A DNA stretch of 64,000 nt from Anoplolepis gracilipes (GCF_047496725.1 NC_132976.1:5292501-5356500), one strand, 5' to 3'. Counted from the stretch's first letter, positions 14,240-25,414 are shown. The notes: generated from the letters alone by a model not told the origin. Numbers and translations: made by a program.

Positions 14240-14242
<3 letters not shown>

Positions 14243-15878
14243 CTCCGTGACATAAAACCGCCTTTCTGTGAAAAAGTTCAAGCTTGATGCCGAGGTAATT
14301 ATTTCGCGAGATGCTGCACCCGACGACGTGGATCAAACTCGACGCAGCCGCGAGTGGACGGTGTCGTTAACGTTAGGTAATTGAATTAATTATGACTTTA
14401 TTATCCAATAATGAGAGAAAGTTTCTTTCGTCCTTTGAGCAAGCCAAGCATTACAAATATTTCCGCTAAGGCAAATCGTAATTTGTCATTCTGCCATTAT
14501 GGTATCTCGCGCATCAAAAATATAAATTTTATTACATATTATATTACTATCGCTAATCGAGAATATTAAAATCACCTCAAAGAGAATAAAAACTCAAAAA
14601 GTAGAAGAAAAGAGAAAAAATACTTGAAGATTAAAGACATAAAGATTATTGCAAAACTATCATGAAGGAAACGCGTATGCGTATTTGAATAAATAAGTAT
14701 TCGAGCACTGACGCAGGTCTTGAAAAATCGTTGCTAAAGTCAGTTAATGCCTCGCTCGTTTCACAAGTACCTTTTGGCTTTCCTCGCGGTACTCGCGGAC
14801 GGCTGCGCTTCACGCAACATACGTACGTATATACGTTCATTGTGGAGCTACGGAACAGGCTCTTCAGGAACAATGCGGTTGTGTGCAAATACTCCTGGAA
14901 ACAATGCGGCCACGACTTAACTTTCTGGGATAGCTCCGGCAGTGTGTCGTTCTTCGTGTACCGCCGGATGTACCGAAGCCGCAAACCGCGCTACCTAATG
15001 CAGAAACGACGTTGCATATTCCCCGCGGATGAATCCCGGATGCTGCGACTTGTTTTCGAGGTATGCGTCTTATCGCGACCGCATCCCCGCGCGAGTTTCT
15101 CTCTTCGCCTTATAATTTTCCCTCGCGAATTATTACTGCGCAAATTGAAAACTCGAATAGCGCTAAGAAGTTTCAATCCAAAGTTCTCATCGAACCGAGC
15201 ACACATCATTTATTTACGTTTATAAATTGTATGTAAAAAAAAAACTCGAGTCATGCAGAAATAACACATCGCGGCGTATGCAGAAATCGGAAACAAATCT
15301 TAGATTATGAATAAAATTTCAGTCATGCAGAATTAATGCATCATGGCAGGTTGACAGAATCTGAAACTCTCGGATTTGTCACTATAGGAATTGGCCGCGA
15401 ATTCAAGATGCAACAGCGAAACGCGTATCCGCTGCACGTGCGCCCCGTTGGCTTAACTGATCCGAACAGATACGATCTGCTGGACGTTCGTAAATCGAAT
15501 TCTTCGGCCGATGAGAGGGTAAACCTCTATCTCTCTCTCTCCCTCTCGTGTAGAACACACGCGGAACGTAATAATGGGGATTTAACAGTCATTAGGGACG
15601 GCATGCCGGTATATATATCTGTCGATTGGTAACGCAAAGTGTTTGCACTAGGGCCGAACAGTCGAAGGGGGCGAGGGTGGGGGTGACTCGTTGCAGCGGG
15701 AGATCGATTCGTCGGGAAAGGGCGTCGGGGGAATGCGCGGGGGTGTAAAAGGCACCCTAGCTATCTTTCTCTAGTCCTACGGTTTCTCCCGGCCTCTCCA
15801 CAGAGTCGTAGACTACTCGAGTGTCCTCGAGGGCCAATCGAGTGGCGGGCTGGGCATTTTGTCCACACTTGGCGGTCT

Positions 15879-15916
15879 GTAACAAGTGCATTGTCCCGTG
15901 CGCCAAAGTGCACAAA
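15879..15916. repeat. non-coding direct repeat, copy 1 (TGTAACAAGTGC motif)
   Basis: TGTAACAAGTGCATTGT followed by GCGC and AGTGCACAAA. A diverged copy lies at 16332-16378 with the same order and orientation. The motif contains CAAGTG, an E-box-like hexamer. Confidence 0.65.
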
Positions 15917-16331
15917 GATAAAAAGACTTCTGGCTACCGCAACACGAGGACCATCAAGTATCCCTCTCTTTTTCGCATTCTGTTTCTTTCCCTGTTTTTC
16001 TCTCGCGACACGATTTAATATGACGCAAGTGTAAATAAACGCGCTTTGTCAACAATACATCTCCATTTATTTTCGACGAATTAATTGAAATTTTCGAATT
16101 ACTACGATTGTATTGAATTTAATGATAGAAAAATATAAATACCTATATATTTAATATTTTTGTGATTCTGCGTAGCGATAAATTGATCAATAATTCGATG
16201 AAAAAAATGTTAACAAAAGGAAATCTTTATTGTGCTGAAATGAAAAGAAACAGCTCACGTTGTGCGTCGTCGTTAAAAAGTTTTCAAAAGTGACAGTTGT
16301 TTTCGACGTTTTTTGCCCATGCTGGGTGGCA

Positions 16332-16378
16332 TGTAACAAGTGCTTTGTGGCCGGCGCGAGGTGCGTAAGTGCACAAAA
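16332..16378. repeat. non-coding direct repeat, copy 2 (TGTAACAAGTGC motif)
   Basis: TGTAACAAGTGCTTTGTGG followed by GGCGCG and AAGTGCACAAAA, about 450 bp after copy 1. The shared order of three blocks argues for duplication rather than chance. Confidence 0.65.
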
Positions 16379-18807
16379 GTGGAAATTCGCGCCTGACTGA
16401 TCTCAGGAGGACCCGGGAGAATAGCCAGCCTTTCTTCGTTCTCTTCACCCTCCCTTTCATAGCGGGCGAAATTTTAATATAGTCGAGAGACGAAAAGCGG
16501 ACGTCACGGGGTAGTGTATACTTTATGGATTCTCTTTTTCACCGCGTGCAACTTCATTCCAGTTCCGGAGATCGGAGAAAATTTGCGCGAGCGTAATGAG
16601 ACGTAATATTAGAACGTAATACACACACAGTGTAAGCTCGCCTTTTACATCTACGATATTAAGTACACGTAATTTCATCGAGCGATCTCATTTATGAAGC
16701 GCTCTATATGTATATATTTCAGAAATAGAAGCATTTTTTTATCAATATACAAAACTTTATTCATATTAAAATATTAAACGCGGAAAGTAAATAATTTTAA
16801 TCTTCTATACGATGACAAATTTTTTTAACATTTTAATTCGTGAAATTAAAATATTTTTTACTTCGCAAATTCGTGATATTTATTTATGAGTAACAGTGAA
16901 TATATTTATATCGTCAGAGTATGTCGATTCGATATATCATAAAGCCACTTATCGTACATATTACGCGCTCGGTATTTAAATTGCAGCGCATAACAAATTT
17001 CAATAGTAAAGTTGACTAGTATAAATTTCAATTGCGAACGCAATAGGATGCAATACAACATACGTTACGAGGGTGAATGTGAGTGTTTCGTCCATATTTG
17101 TGCAAAAAGACTCACGCTGCGATAGTTTTATTACTCTGAAAGGGTCTTTTGTACATGACAGGACTCTATTCATTGAAATCTAGTAATATAGCGCACAGTT
17201 AAGAGAATGTCGGAGTATTTTTTTTTCGGAAAAACATCAAACGATTTTTTTTGTTTATGCACCAAAATGTTTTTCTTAGTTGAACCAAGAGATTTCAAAG
17301 TTAAAGTACATACAGCAACAAATTTGGAATATGTTGCAATTTTATGATAAAAATAGAAAAAATTACGCAAAAAAGGAACCCTCCAGCATTCTCTTAAAAG
17401 AGGACATGGAACAATACATTATTAAAGAAAGCTCGCTAGTGTAAAATTTCGAAAGTAGTTAGTTAGTTGAATCAGCCGTGCATTTTTCTTTCAAATCACA
17501 AGTATCATACGTAGAAGTATTAAAAATTCTATTTTATCTTTAATTTATCTCGGTTTAATTTAAACAGTTTAAATTGCGCCATGCATTTTACTATATATGT
17601 ATAAAAGTCAGCGCCACAAAGATTTTAATTTGTATCAACAATGATTTTTAATCTAATAATTAAATATAAATAATTATAATCAACGATATAATGTATCCAT
17701 TAGTAAAGCGGTAAAAGCAATGAAGAATTTTGAACCGACTATGTGTCCTACATCTTGCATTCAATAAAAATTATTAATTCGGGGACACACTCACATCATG
17801 ACGCTCGCAACTCTGTCGTCATCCGATTGTTCTTATGCTGCGGATGTTAATTACTTACCGATTAGCATCCCTTAATCCGAGACATGTGGACGGTGACATC
17901 CGGCAGGCAGGAAACAATACACGTTTCATCGCTGTTTGGCTATATCGCAGATGTGCACGGCGCAGTTGTAATAAACGTGACGGCAAACAAATTAACAAGT
18001 CACTACCACCGGGGAAGCTGCATTGTCCGTGATGATATAAGAAGCCGGGAGAGAGAGCGATAGCCGTTTCTGACTTTGTAACCGGAGAGGATAAAACCCG
18101 CGACTTAAGCGGCTAAGAGCGCGACGGAAAGACTGCGAGCGTGTTGCACGTCTTCAGGGTCGGACGTTCGTCGTTCTCGGTTTTCGGGCCGACATTTTCG
18201 GAATTAAATTGGCCTCCTTGAGAAGGAGGATATAGCCGGAGTCTTGTTGCACCTTCTTCGGATTATCCTCCGCGCACAGCTGTCGATCGCGTCATTCTTA
18301 TTTTCATGTCGGGCGACCACGATCGATTGGTATTTGTTTAAAGTACCGATTATTTTCTCTTTGACGATCAGCGAAGCGAGCTACTCGAAAACGGCAGAGA
18401 CAAATACAAGATTGTCACCAATTTTGTAAAGAGACGTGAGAGATGCACGATGTTCAAAGTCGAATCATGATCTGCTTGTCTGTAACAAAAAAAATAATAA
18501 AATTACTGAAGACTTAATAAAAAATATATTATACACACGTATATGCACAACTCTTACAAATTGATATTTTTAATACTTTCTTAGATGTACATAGATATAA
18601 TTAATTTTTTTATATCTCATATATTTTTCATAAATTACGGTTTAATTTTAATATTGAATTTTTTAATGATAGTATAAGCCAACCACATGTGTGTGAAATA
18701 AATACATTTTTCTTTGAATAAAACAAATTCTCAATTAGCCGATTTTTCAAACTTTTTACATAATATTATGCAACGCTGATTCTATTTTTCCGTCATCTTT
18801 TTTTCAG

Positions 18808-18894
18808 GCAGAACACTTAACTTGGACGTCGAGGACGTCTGTTTAGGAAGACCGCGGCGGAGGGGTGGTCGTGCTGGGGGCCGAGGGGGTGGTG
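18808..18894 (+). other. otd: otd 5' untranslated part of the first coding exon
   Basis: A strong polypyrimidine tract and CAG (ending 18807) precede this segment, so it is a splice acceptor and at least one upstream non-coding exon must exist. The segment has no ATG before 18895. The reading frame of the protein meets a TAG at 18844, which fixes translation to the ATG at 18895. Downstream Val codons are in frame, but no earlier Met is available. Confidence 0.75.
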
Positions 18895-19135
18895 ATGTGG
18901 CCGAACAGCCTCGGAGGTACTTCCGGCTGCAGCGGGGGCGCCGGCGCCACCGATCTCGGGGGCCTCGCCGCCTCCACCACCTCGGCCTCCGAGCTCTTCG
19001 GGCCCGCGGCGTTCGGCGCGTCCGCCGCGGGCCCCTATGGTGCCCTCAAGACGGCACCCTATATGAGTGCGCTTAGCATGCCGTCGATAGACGCGTTACA
19101 CTCTACCATCGGCTATCCCGGTTGTACAACCGCCG
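18895..19135 (+). CDS. otd: otd coding exon 1 (N-terminus)
   Basis: Encodes residues 1-80 plus the first base of codon 81, beginning MWPNSLGGTSGCSGG. It is very GC-rich (Gly/Ala/Ser/Thr) up to about residue 50 and then carries the PYMSALSMP and IGYPG motifs found before the homeodomain in Otx proteins. The donor is GCCG/GTGAGT. Reading on past the donor gives a misleading longer ORF to 19203. Confidence 0.93.
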
Positions 19136-19606
19136 GTGAGTCCTACTACTGTGAGTGCCCATCATATTGTTTTATTAGTTCTACTAAGTCAAGTCGGAAA
19201 TAACTTTTTCGTTTATGAATTCTATATATGTATATTTGTATCGAAGATGAAATATTAGAGCGTGACAAAGGTTGGCGGATCTTTTATATAGTGATGCGCT
19301 AAAAACGCGGGAAAGTCATTATCATAAATATTGCAATACTGTAATTGAAGAGCAATTGTCCAAACGCAAAAGTGTTAGTAAATATAATGACATAATACTA
19401 AATTATTTATGCTATTCGTGCTAATATAAAAGCTTTTGAATTTTTTATTAAAGTTATTTCCGACTCGTGAAAACATTATTACTGTTATTATTAAGTTATT
19501 AATAATTATTGTAGTTGTTATTTAATTATTAATAATAATAAATTTAGATATTTTATTTATTATATTAATCATTATTGGTTATAACCAATAATGATTTAAC
19601 TATAGT

Positions 19607-19694
<88 letters not shown>

Positions 19695-22600
19695 AAGAGA
19701 GAGTTGATCTATAACATATTATAAATATATAATATTATATACTATATTTCACACACATACGTTCTCTCTCTCTCTCGCTCATTTATTATAAACATTCTCA
19801 ATATTATGCCGTACAAGTTTGAATTACAAATTAGAAATTTAAAAGAACAATCCTTTCCGAACACCAATCATTGGTTCAAAGCACTTGTGTCCGAATACAA
19901 AGCGGTTTAATTTTGTTATTTTTTAAGTCTTTTTATATAATATATTAATTTAATGCATATTTCAAGTATATTGAGAAAAAAATATAAATAAAAAGAGAAA
20001 AACTGCTATGATATTCTATTGTATTAAAAATTCTACATTAAAGGCAATCCGAGGAAGCAACGGCGGGAGAGGACGACGTTTACACGAGCGCAGTTGGATG
20101 TCTTAGAGGGACTTTTTTCAAAAACGAAATATCCTGATATTTTTATGCGCGAGGAAGTGGCAATGAAAATCAATTTACCAGAATCGCGAGTGCAGGTAAG
20201 AAATTATTAATATTGTTGACAGCAATTTCATTTTTGGTTATGCTTTACTAAAGAATCTTCAATTAATATGCACAATTATCACATATGTATTAAAAAGAAC
20301 CATGTAATCATTTAATATCTCTCCCATTTTATTTGTAATATTAAATTAATACCTTAAATTATTTCTGCGCAATACATAGAAAATAACTTTTGAATATAGT
20401 GTAGAAAGTTTCTGCACTGCAGTAAAAAAATGTGGCATGTCTACGAGGGGTGCAAGAGTATCTGATTACCGAGGGTTATGCACTGTCGGCACGTTGACAG
20501 TACGGACAGCATCGATTCTCTTCTATATGTGTGTTCTTACGTTAGAGTTAATTAAATTACGCGTTCAAGTACCTACAAGAATTCTTCAAATCTGCTATTA
20601 ATATCTCCTTTTAATGACGATAAGATTTAAAATAATAATTTCATCTAATAAATTAAATTTATATATGATATTTCTACAATCTTTTTATTTGAAGATAAAC
20701 TATTAGCCTGTGTTAAGATTTAATATAATTGAAAATTCATGACATACTTAATATTCTTTTCAACAATGTGTACAAAGTATTTTACGTATTATTTGATATA
20801 GTTATATTAAAATTATATAATAACAAGAGAAAAAAGAGCTAATAAAAGTCAAAGAACAATATTATAAAGCGTGCAATTAGCATAAGATTTAAAAGCATAA
20901 AAAGAAATGCAGAGCATCAAACGTTTATTGTGTCTATTTCAGGCATTGCGTTCTGCAATGCTATAGAAAAGAAAAAAATTTATTTGCTCTCCAGTCACAT
21001 AAAATCGCAAACGATGCTCCATTGGTATTTTTACTCAATAGCGCGCGGTCAAAAGAATATTTTTTTCTGCAACAATACCGCGAAAACCTACATGAATGAT
21101 GTCAATTTCGGAATCGATATGTCGATGTTGCTCGACTGACACCGTGCCTTCTGGCCGTACCGATGTCGACGTCCACAAGGTCCGAGAACGTGTTCGTGCA
21201 TATCCCACCCTCATCACGGCCGGAAAGGGCGCTTCGCATCCGCAATTGCCGTCCAACACACCTGGCTATGACCGTGTAAACGGGATGAATGGGCCCAACA
21301 TGCTTATAGTCTTCCGTCACGTTCGTCGGACCACTGCAAAACTAGAGACTGCTCTACTCACGATCATCGTTTTCGGACCCCTGCATGACTTTTCAACCGC
21401 GGGCGTCTCCGTGTTCATTGTAGCTACACCAAAGCTGGTTTTCTCACGAGTCAATGCGATATCATTTCAATATGATCGCATATTTTAACATCGTCTTTTT
21501 TAGAAAAGAAACCTTTTACTTAATATAATAAATAAGCACATTTTTTACATCCAAATTGTTTAATATTGCAAGATTTATTAATCAGTAATCAATAAATTTA
21601 TAAGTGAACTAAGAGGTAATAAAAATATATCACAAGAAAAAAGACGAATCGAGTTAAATATCTAAAAATATCAAACGTGGAGAAAGTCTTTTATTTGATA
21701 TAACGATTCGAGAATAAAGAAAAATGTTGACATATCGTAACTATATGCTATTATAAGATTTTATTTTATTAAATATTATATCAAACGTTGATGTCTCAAT
21801 ACCGACGTAGAATATAATCCAGTCGTGATAAAAATACTATTTCTTGAAAGCGAAGAATTTACGTTACAACGATACATACACCGGACTCTGATGGAAGAAC
21901 GCGAGCTGGTGTCGTCCCCCAGAAAATCCGTAGAAACTCAAGCTCACCTCTCCGCTTCTAACATCGATCGCGAGGCTTCTCCAAGTTTCACTCTCTCTCT
22001 CTTTTTGTCGCATTTCTCTCTTTACCTCTTTCCACTTGCTTCGTCCCTCCCTACATCCCCCATATCGTTTCTATGTACAAGAGAAGTTTCAGAGAACAAA
22101 CGAACTGCGAGAGAAAACGCATTATTTTTTTTATGTATATCAGTAATTAAATCTAATTCGCAAAATATATCTCCAAAAATTTATTTATGAAATTTTTTTC
22201 TATTAAAAACGAGAGAACATATTTTAATATTTACTGAAATAAATTATGAAAAATGTTACCGCAATGCTTGCGCGACGAGGTCTGTTAAAAAAAATTACAG
22301 AAATTGATGGAATAGTAATCTGTGCCATTCGAGCACCAGCGGAGGAAACGCTTTTTAATCTATATAAGCATAATTAGCAACTTCATTACAAGGTGTTCGT
22401 GCAAAACCAGTGGACACTTTGAACACAAACCGGAGCGAGCCCGTTGGTACGCGAAATCGGCTTATTCTATTCAGAGAAGTTGCTCGGTGTGTGTGTTGGA
22501 CGACCTATACTCCAATCGGTTTCGTAATTCTGTTGCATTAACGACAGCCTGGTAGCGAGCACGTCCGATATGCGTACGCGTTTTCGTTCGCGTTGCTACA

Positions 22601-25414
22601 GTCAGCTTGATTGGTAATTGATAGTTGTGCCAGTCCGGCATTCCCTTGTAATTGGTTATTACGCCAGCTTTGCGAGAGTTCTGATTCGTTCCAAATCACA
22701 TTTACGCATCGCTGAAACGTGAAAATGACGTCCGATTCATTTCGCGACAGACGCGCAACTTATTATTATTTTTTTATGATATATGCAGCATTTGTGCAGG
22801 AGCGTCTCTAATTACGTAATCGCACAACCGGATAATTCGTATGTGTCTACAGGTGTGGTTCAAAAATCGGAGGGCTAAATGTCGACAACAGCAGAAGCAG
22901 CAGCAACAGCAGCAAGATAAGGCGCCGAGATCGAAGAAACCCTCGGGGAGTCCGGCTAGCAATCCACCCTCTGGAAAAAGTCCTTCAATTGCTACCACGC
23001 CCACGCCCGCCGCCGCGGTACCTGCTACTACGCCCTTGTAAATATCTTGATCTTAATAAAATATCACGTATTTAGTATATGCTCATGTATATCTATAATC
23101 GTACTAACAACTATTATTTCATGTCCGTACGAGATAATCGCCAACACAATTAGCCTACTTTAATTAATAAAATTAAAATTAATATTTCAATTGTAATAAA
23201 CTGTACGTTACAGATATTATTGAGATGATTGTGTCGCGCAAGAGATGTATATTTTTTTACATATAAAAATTAAACTTATAAAATCCGAGATATTAATAAT
23301 ATGACGCGATCGATGGTTGCATGAATGTACTATAGAATAGATGTATGCATATATCATTGCATTTCTGTACTCAGGAGCGGAGGCACTGGCGGCTCAGCGG
23401 CAAGTTCTCCGGCACTTCTAAGGGATTCGCCGCAGTATAAACCCGCGGGAAATGCTACTAGTTTACTATTAGCGGCTAGTACGACTCCACCGAGCGTAAG
23501 TCGACAGGTTGTAGTAATGTTTTTAGTGTTTTTATCTTAGCAAGTTTATTTTAGCCAATTTAATATTTTCAGAACATTTAACTAATATTTTGGAAATATT
23601 TATTTCCGGAATATTCGTTTATACGCTTATTGTTTTATTTTTTAACAGTTAGGCGGTACCGTGTACAGCAGCGGCGGTGGTAGCAGTAGTATTTGGAGTC
23701 CAGCAGTGACGGAGAGCGGTGGATTTCCAGGTGACCATCAACGGTTAGCGTGGACAACAACCGCTTCTCAGCAGCAATGCTATCAAAATTATTCGTCCTA
23801 CTATACCAATATGGATTACCTCTCGCCCGCTTCGCATCAGTTAAACGTTGTGGTAAGTATAAAATAGTTCTATCTTTATCTCTGTAAATTTTTTTGCGCA
23901 AATGTACATGTGCAAGGTGTCTACTCAAATCTCGTTAAAAAATTCCCTGATTTCCCAGGTATTTTTGTTCAAACTTCCAAGTAAAAAAAATATTTTCAAA
24001 ATTTTTTAATACAACTTTCTCTAAAATAAATTTTTTTATTACATGCATTTTCTAATGTTTGTTTATTTATTTTATTTATATGAAGGAAAAACACAGAGTC
24101 TCTTAAGTTTCAATGTTAGATTTATAAATGTACTAAAAATAACTTTCATAAGATAATTTTTCATTTATATAAAATCATTTCTTTATCTTTAAAAGTTATA
24201 AAGCGTATGTATGTACTTCATATTCAATATTATGTTAAAATATTAAGTAGGTAAACAAAACAAAAAGGAAAAAAATATACATATACGGGACAAACTGACA
24301 CGCCAAGTTCACGTTGTCTCACTTTATCTGTCGACGATTTTTTAAGCATTTTTTATTAGACTTTAATATAACATTTGTAATCGTGGAATATACTAATATA
24401 TGAGCATTATGTTTTACCAAGGAAAATCGCAATTATTCAAATATTTTAATGCATAAACAAAATACACAATTATTAAAAAACAATAGAAAAAATATATGAT
24501 TTATCATTTTCATACTTTGTACAGAAAGGGTCATTAATGCCTTACACATAAATTTATGCACATATTGGAACACATATGTATATTTTCCTTATATGTATGT
24601 ATATACAAAATATATAAATGTATTGATATGTGCATAAATTCATTTATAAAGGCATTAATGACGCCTTCTATATATATATATATATAGGCATAATTAATTT
24701 ATTATAGACGATGAGCGAAGATATGAGCGCCTTAATACTTATATGTCCGATATCTCAAACAATTTAATTGTTTAATTAATATTTTAATAATTTTTACATA
24801 TAGAACTTTTTGTAAAATCATAGAATTTTCAAACGCTTAAAATCTGATAAGAAATGCTAAAAAAATTGTCAACGAACAAAGCAAGAAACAGTGAATTTGA
24901 CATTTCACTATAAGTTTGTCTCGAGCCATTTTTTTTTGTTTTATAGTTGGAATTATTTGTTTAATCTTATCAAGAACTCTAAAACTATCAAAAATAATGC
25001 CAAAACTCAACGATTAATGAGTTTCTACAAAATGAGATGCCAGTTTCACATACGCAGCTGACTATTTACAAGATGAAAAACAAAATTATCAAAAACAGAA
25101 TTTTCGAAAAAATTCCCTAAATCCTAATAAAATTCCATGAGACTTCCCTAATTTTCCAGATACAGAAGAAATCCCTGAATATTCCATGGTTTTCCATGTT
25201 TTCCCAGGGAGTAGACACTAGATACCCTGATATGATTGCGTTCCATTAAAATGGAGCAAAAAGGTTACTTTAAGAATAGTGTAATGCAAAAGAATCAATA
25301 TTGCATCGTTAGGACAGCGGAGGTAGCAGCCTTGACAATTCATGGAGCAAAACGAGAGACGAAGGCACTTCATCTTGGTTTTACAATAGCGCCGGATGGG
25401 GCGATCGGAAGTGA
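18895..25414 (+). CDS. otd: Orthodenticle/Ocelliless (Otx-family) K50 homeodomain transcription factor, complete CDS in six exons
   Basis: The join 18895-19135, 20044-20195, 22853-23037, 23375-23495, 23649-23852, 25313-25414 gives 1005 nt, 334 aa plus stop, with GT-AG introns and continuous phase at every junction. Residues 1-50 are Gly/Ala/Ser-rich. Residues about 48-76 carry the short motif that precedes the homeodomain in Otx proteins (PYMSALSMPSIDALHSTIGYP in two pieces around residue 58). The homeodomain is residues 86-145, starting QRRERTTFTRAQLDVLE and ending VWFKNRRAKC. Trp133, Lys135 and Asn136 are homeodomain positions 48, 50 and 51. Lys50 is the bicoid/Otx class residue that reads TAATCC. 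A Gln run (143-152), a Ser/Pro/Ala-rich middle and a Tyr-rich segment (YSSYYTNMDYLSPASHQLNVV) follow. The tail ends WFYNSAGWGDRK, which matches the conserved insect Otd1 C-terminus. The ATG is the first in its exon, and the same frame has a stop at 18844. Known role of the family: head, ocellar, eye and brain patterning in the nucleus. It could be a paralogue (otd1 or otd2); the tail favours otd1. Confidence 0.95.
19567..19596. repeat. 30-bp perfect palindrome in an otd intron
   Basis: Two 15-bp arms, AATCATTATTGGTTA and its reverse complement, with no spacer. A second 14-bp palindrome (TTAACTATAGTTAA, about 19595-19608) overlaps its end, and a TA/GA microsatellite follows directly. Confidence 0.9.
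19610..19703. repeat. compound (TA)n(GA)n microsatellite
   Basis: About 43 bp of TA followed by about 50 bp of GA with AAAG interruptions, in the intron between the first two otd coding exons. Confidence 0.95.
20044..20195 (+). CDS. otd: otd coding exon 2 (homeodomain helices 1 and 2)
   Basis: Encodes GNPRKQRRERTTFTRAQLD through LPESRVQ, residues 81-131. The acceptor is TTAAAG/GC and the donor CAG/GTAAG. The split of the homeodomain between Gln46 and Val47 is the classic intron position in Otx and other paired-class genes. Too short and interrupted to appear as a long ORF, but the identity is unmistakable. Confidence 0.97.
21096..21490 (+). other. GC-richer block in the intron that splits the otd homeodomain
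   Basis: A 130-codon open frame runs from 21096 to 21488, with overlapping open frames on the minus strand. The peptide has no recognised domain, and the homeodomain exons splice cleanly around it. It stands out from the AT-rich intron and may be a conserved enhancer. A coding role cannot be supported. Confidence 0.3.
22853..23037 (+). CDS. otd: otd coding exon 3 (recognition helix and Gln/Pro-rich linker)
   Basis: Starts after TGTCTACAG with VWFKNRRAKCRQQQKQQQQQQ and encodes residues 132-192 plus two bases of codon 193. It holds Trp48, Lys50 and Asn51 of the homeodomain, a mixed CAG/CAA glutamine run, a basic RSKK cluster and a Ser/Pro/Ala/Thr-rich stretch. The donor TT/GTAAAT is weaker than consensus; without splicing the frame stops at once (TAA). 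Confidence 0.95.
23375..23495 (+). CDS. otd: otd coding exon 4
   Basis: The acceptor TACTCAG/G gives phase 2 to match the previous TT. It encodes residues 193-233 (LSGGTGGSAASSPALLRDSP onward), a low-complexity Ser/Gly/Ala/Pro linker. The donor is AGC/GTAAGT in phase 0. Confidence 0.88.
23649..23852 (+). CDS. otd: otd coding exon 5 (Ser/Gly and Tyr-rich region)
   Basis: The acceptor is TTTTTTAACAG. It encodes residues 234-301, ending NYSSYYTNMDYLSPASHQLNVV, a segment conserved in insect Otd1. The donor is GTG/GTAAGT in phase 0. If the intron is retained, four more residues (VSIK) are added and then TAG at 23865, which would give a 305-aa isoform lacking the C-terminal tail. Confidence 0.9.
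23913..25221 (+). mobile_element. TIR-bounded non-autonomous DNA transposon, copy 1, in the last otd intron
   Basis: The left end reads GGTGTCTACTCAAATC and the right end GGGAGTAGACACTAG, so the last 10 bp or more are inverted (GTGTCTACTC). Both subterminal parts are rich in CCCTG and TTTCCCAGG/CCATGG-type motifs. A second copy in the opposite orientation lies at 41690-42318, which supports a family. No transposase ORF is present. No target-site duplication could be defined, so the superfamily is uncertain; a hAT-like element is possible. Confidence 0.75.
24522..24670. mobile_element. nested Tc1/mariner-like MITE, 149 bp
   Basis: The ends CAGAAAGGGTCATTAATGCC and the inverse of TAGAAGGCGTCATTAATGCC match over more than 40 bp with few differences, including ATTTATGCACATAT. 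TA flanks both ends (24520-24521 and 24671-24672), as expected for a TA target duplication. It sits inside the larger element at 23913-25221. It has no coding capacity. Confidence 0.75.
25313..25414 (+). CDS. otd: otd coding exon 6 (conserved C-terminal tail)
   Basis: After the AG at 25311-25312, phase 0 reading gives DSGGSSLDNSWSKTRDEG, then TSSWFYNSAGWGDRK and TGA (25412-25414): 33 residues plus stop. The SLDxSWxKxRD...SWFYNSxGW-DRK pattern is the Otd1 tail, which makes this the real last exon. Upstream stops in this frame exclude an earlier acceptor. The acceptor GCATCGTTAG has a poor pyrimidine tract. A longer overlapping ORF in another frame (25236-25538) is a shadow. Confidence 0.92.
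   Translation, partial: DSGGSSLDNSWSKTRDEGTSSWFYNSAGWGDRK

Larger units (their letters stand above)
9438..18807. other. otd upstream region or candidate first intron, no coding exon recognised
   Basis: AT-rich with several GC-rich islands (10560-10960, 11560-12060, 13540-14340, 14720-15200, 15340-16000, 17800-18440). The ORFs within (for example 14731-15225, 164 codons) have no recognisable domain and overlap others on the opposite strand. Microsatellites and the repeated CAAGTG-containing motif are listed separately. The islands are plausible enhancers for otd, by position only. Confidence 0.5.

Noticed and set aside
14731..15225. 164-codon ORF
   Set aside because: No recognisable family, no clear splice or promoter context, and a minus-strand ORF of similar quality overlaps it.
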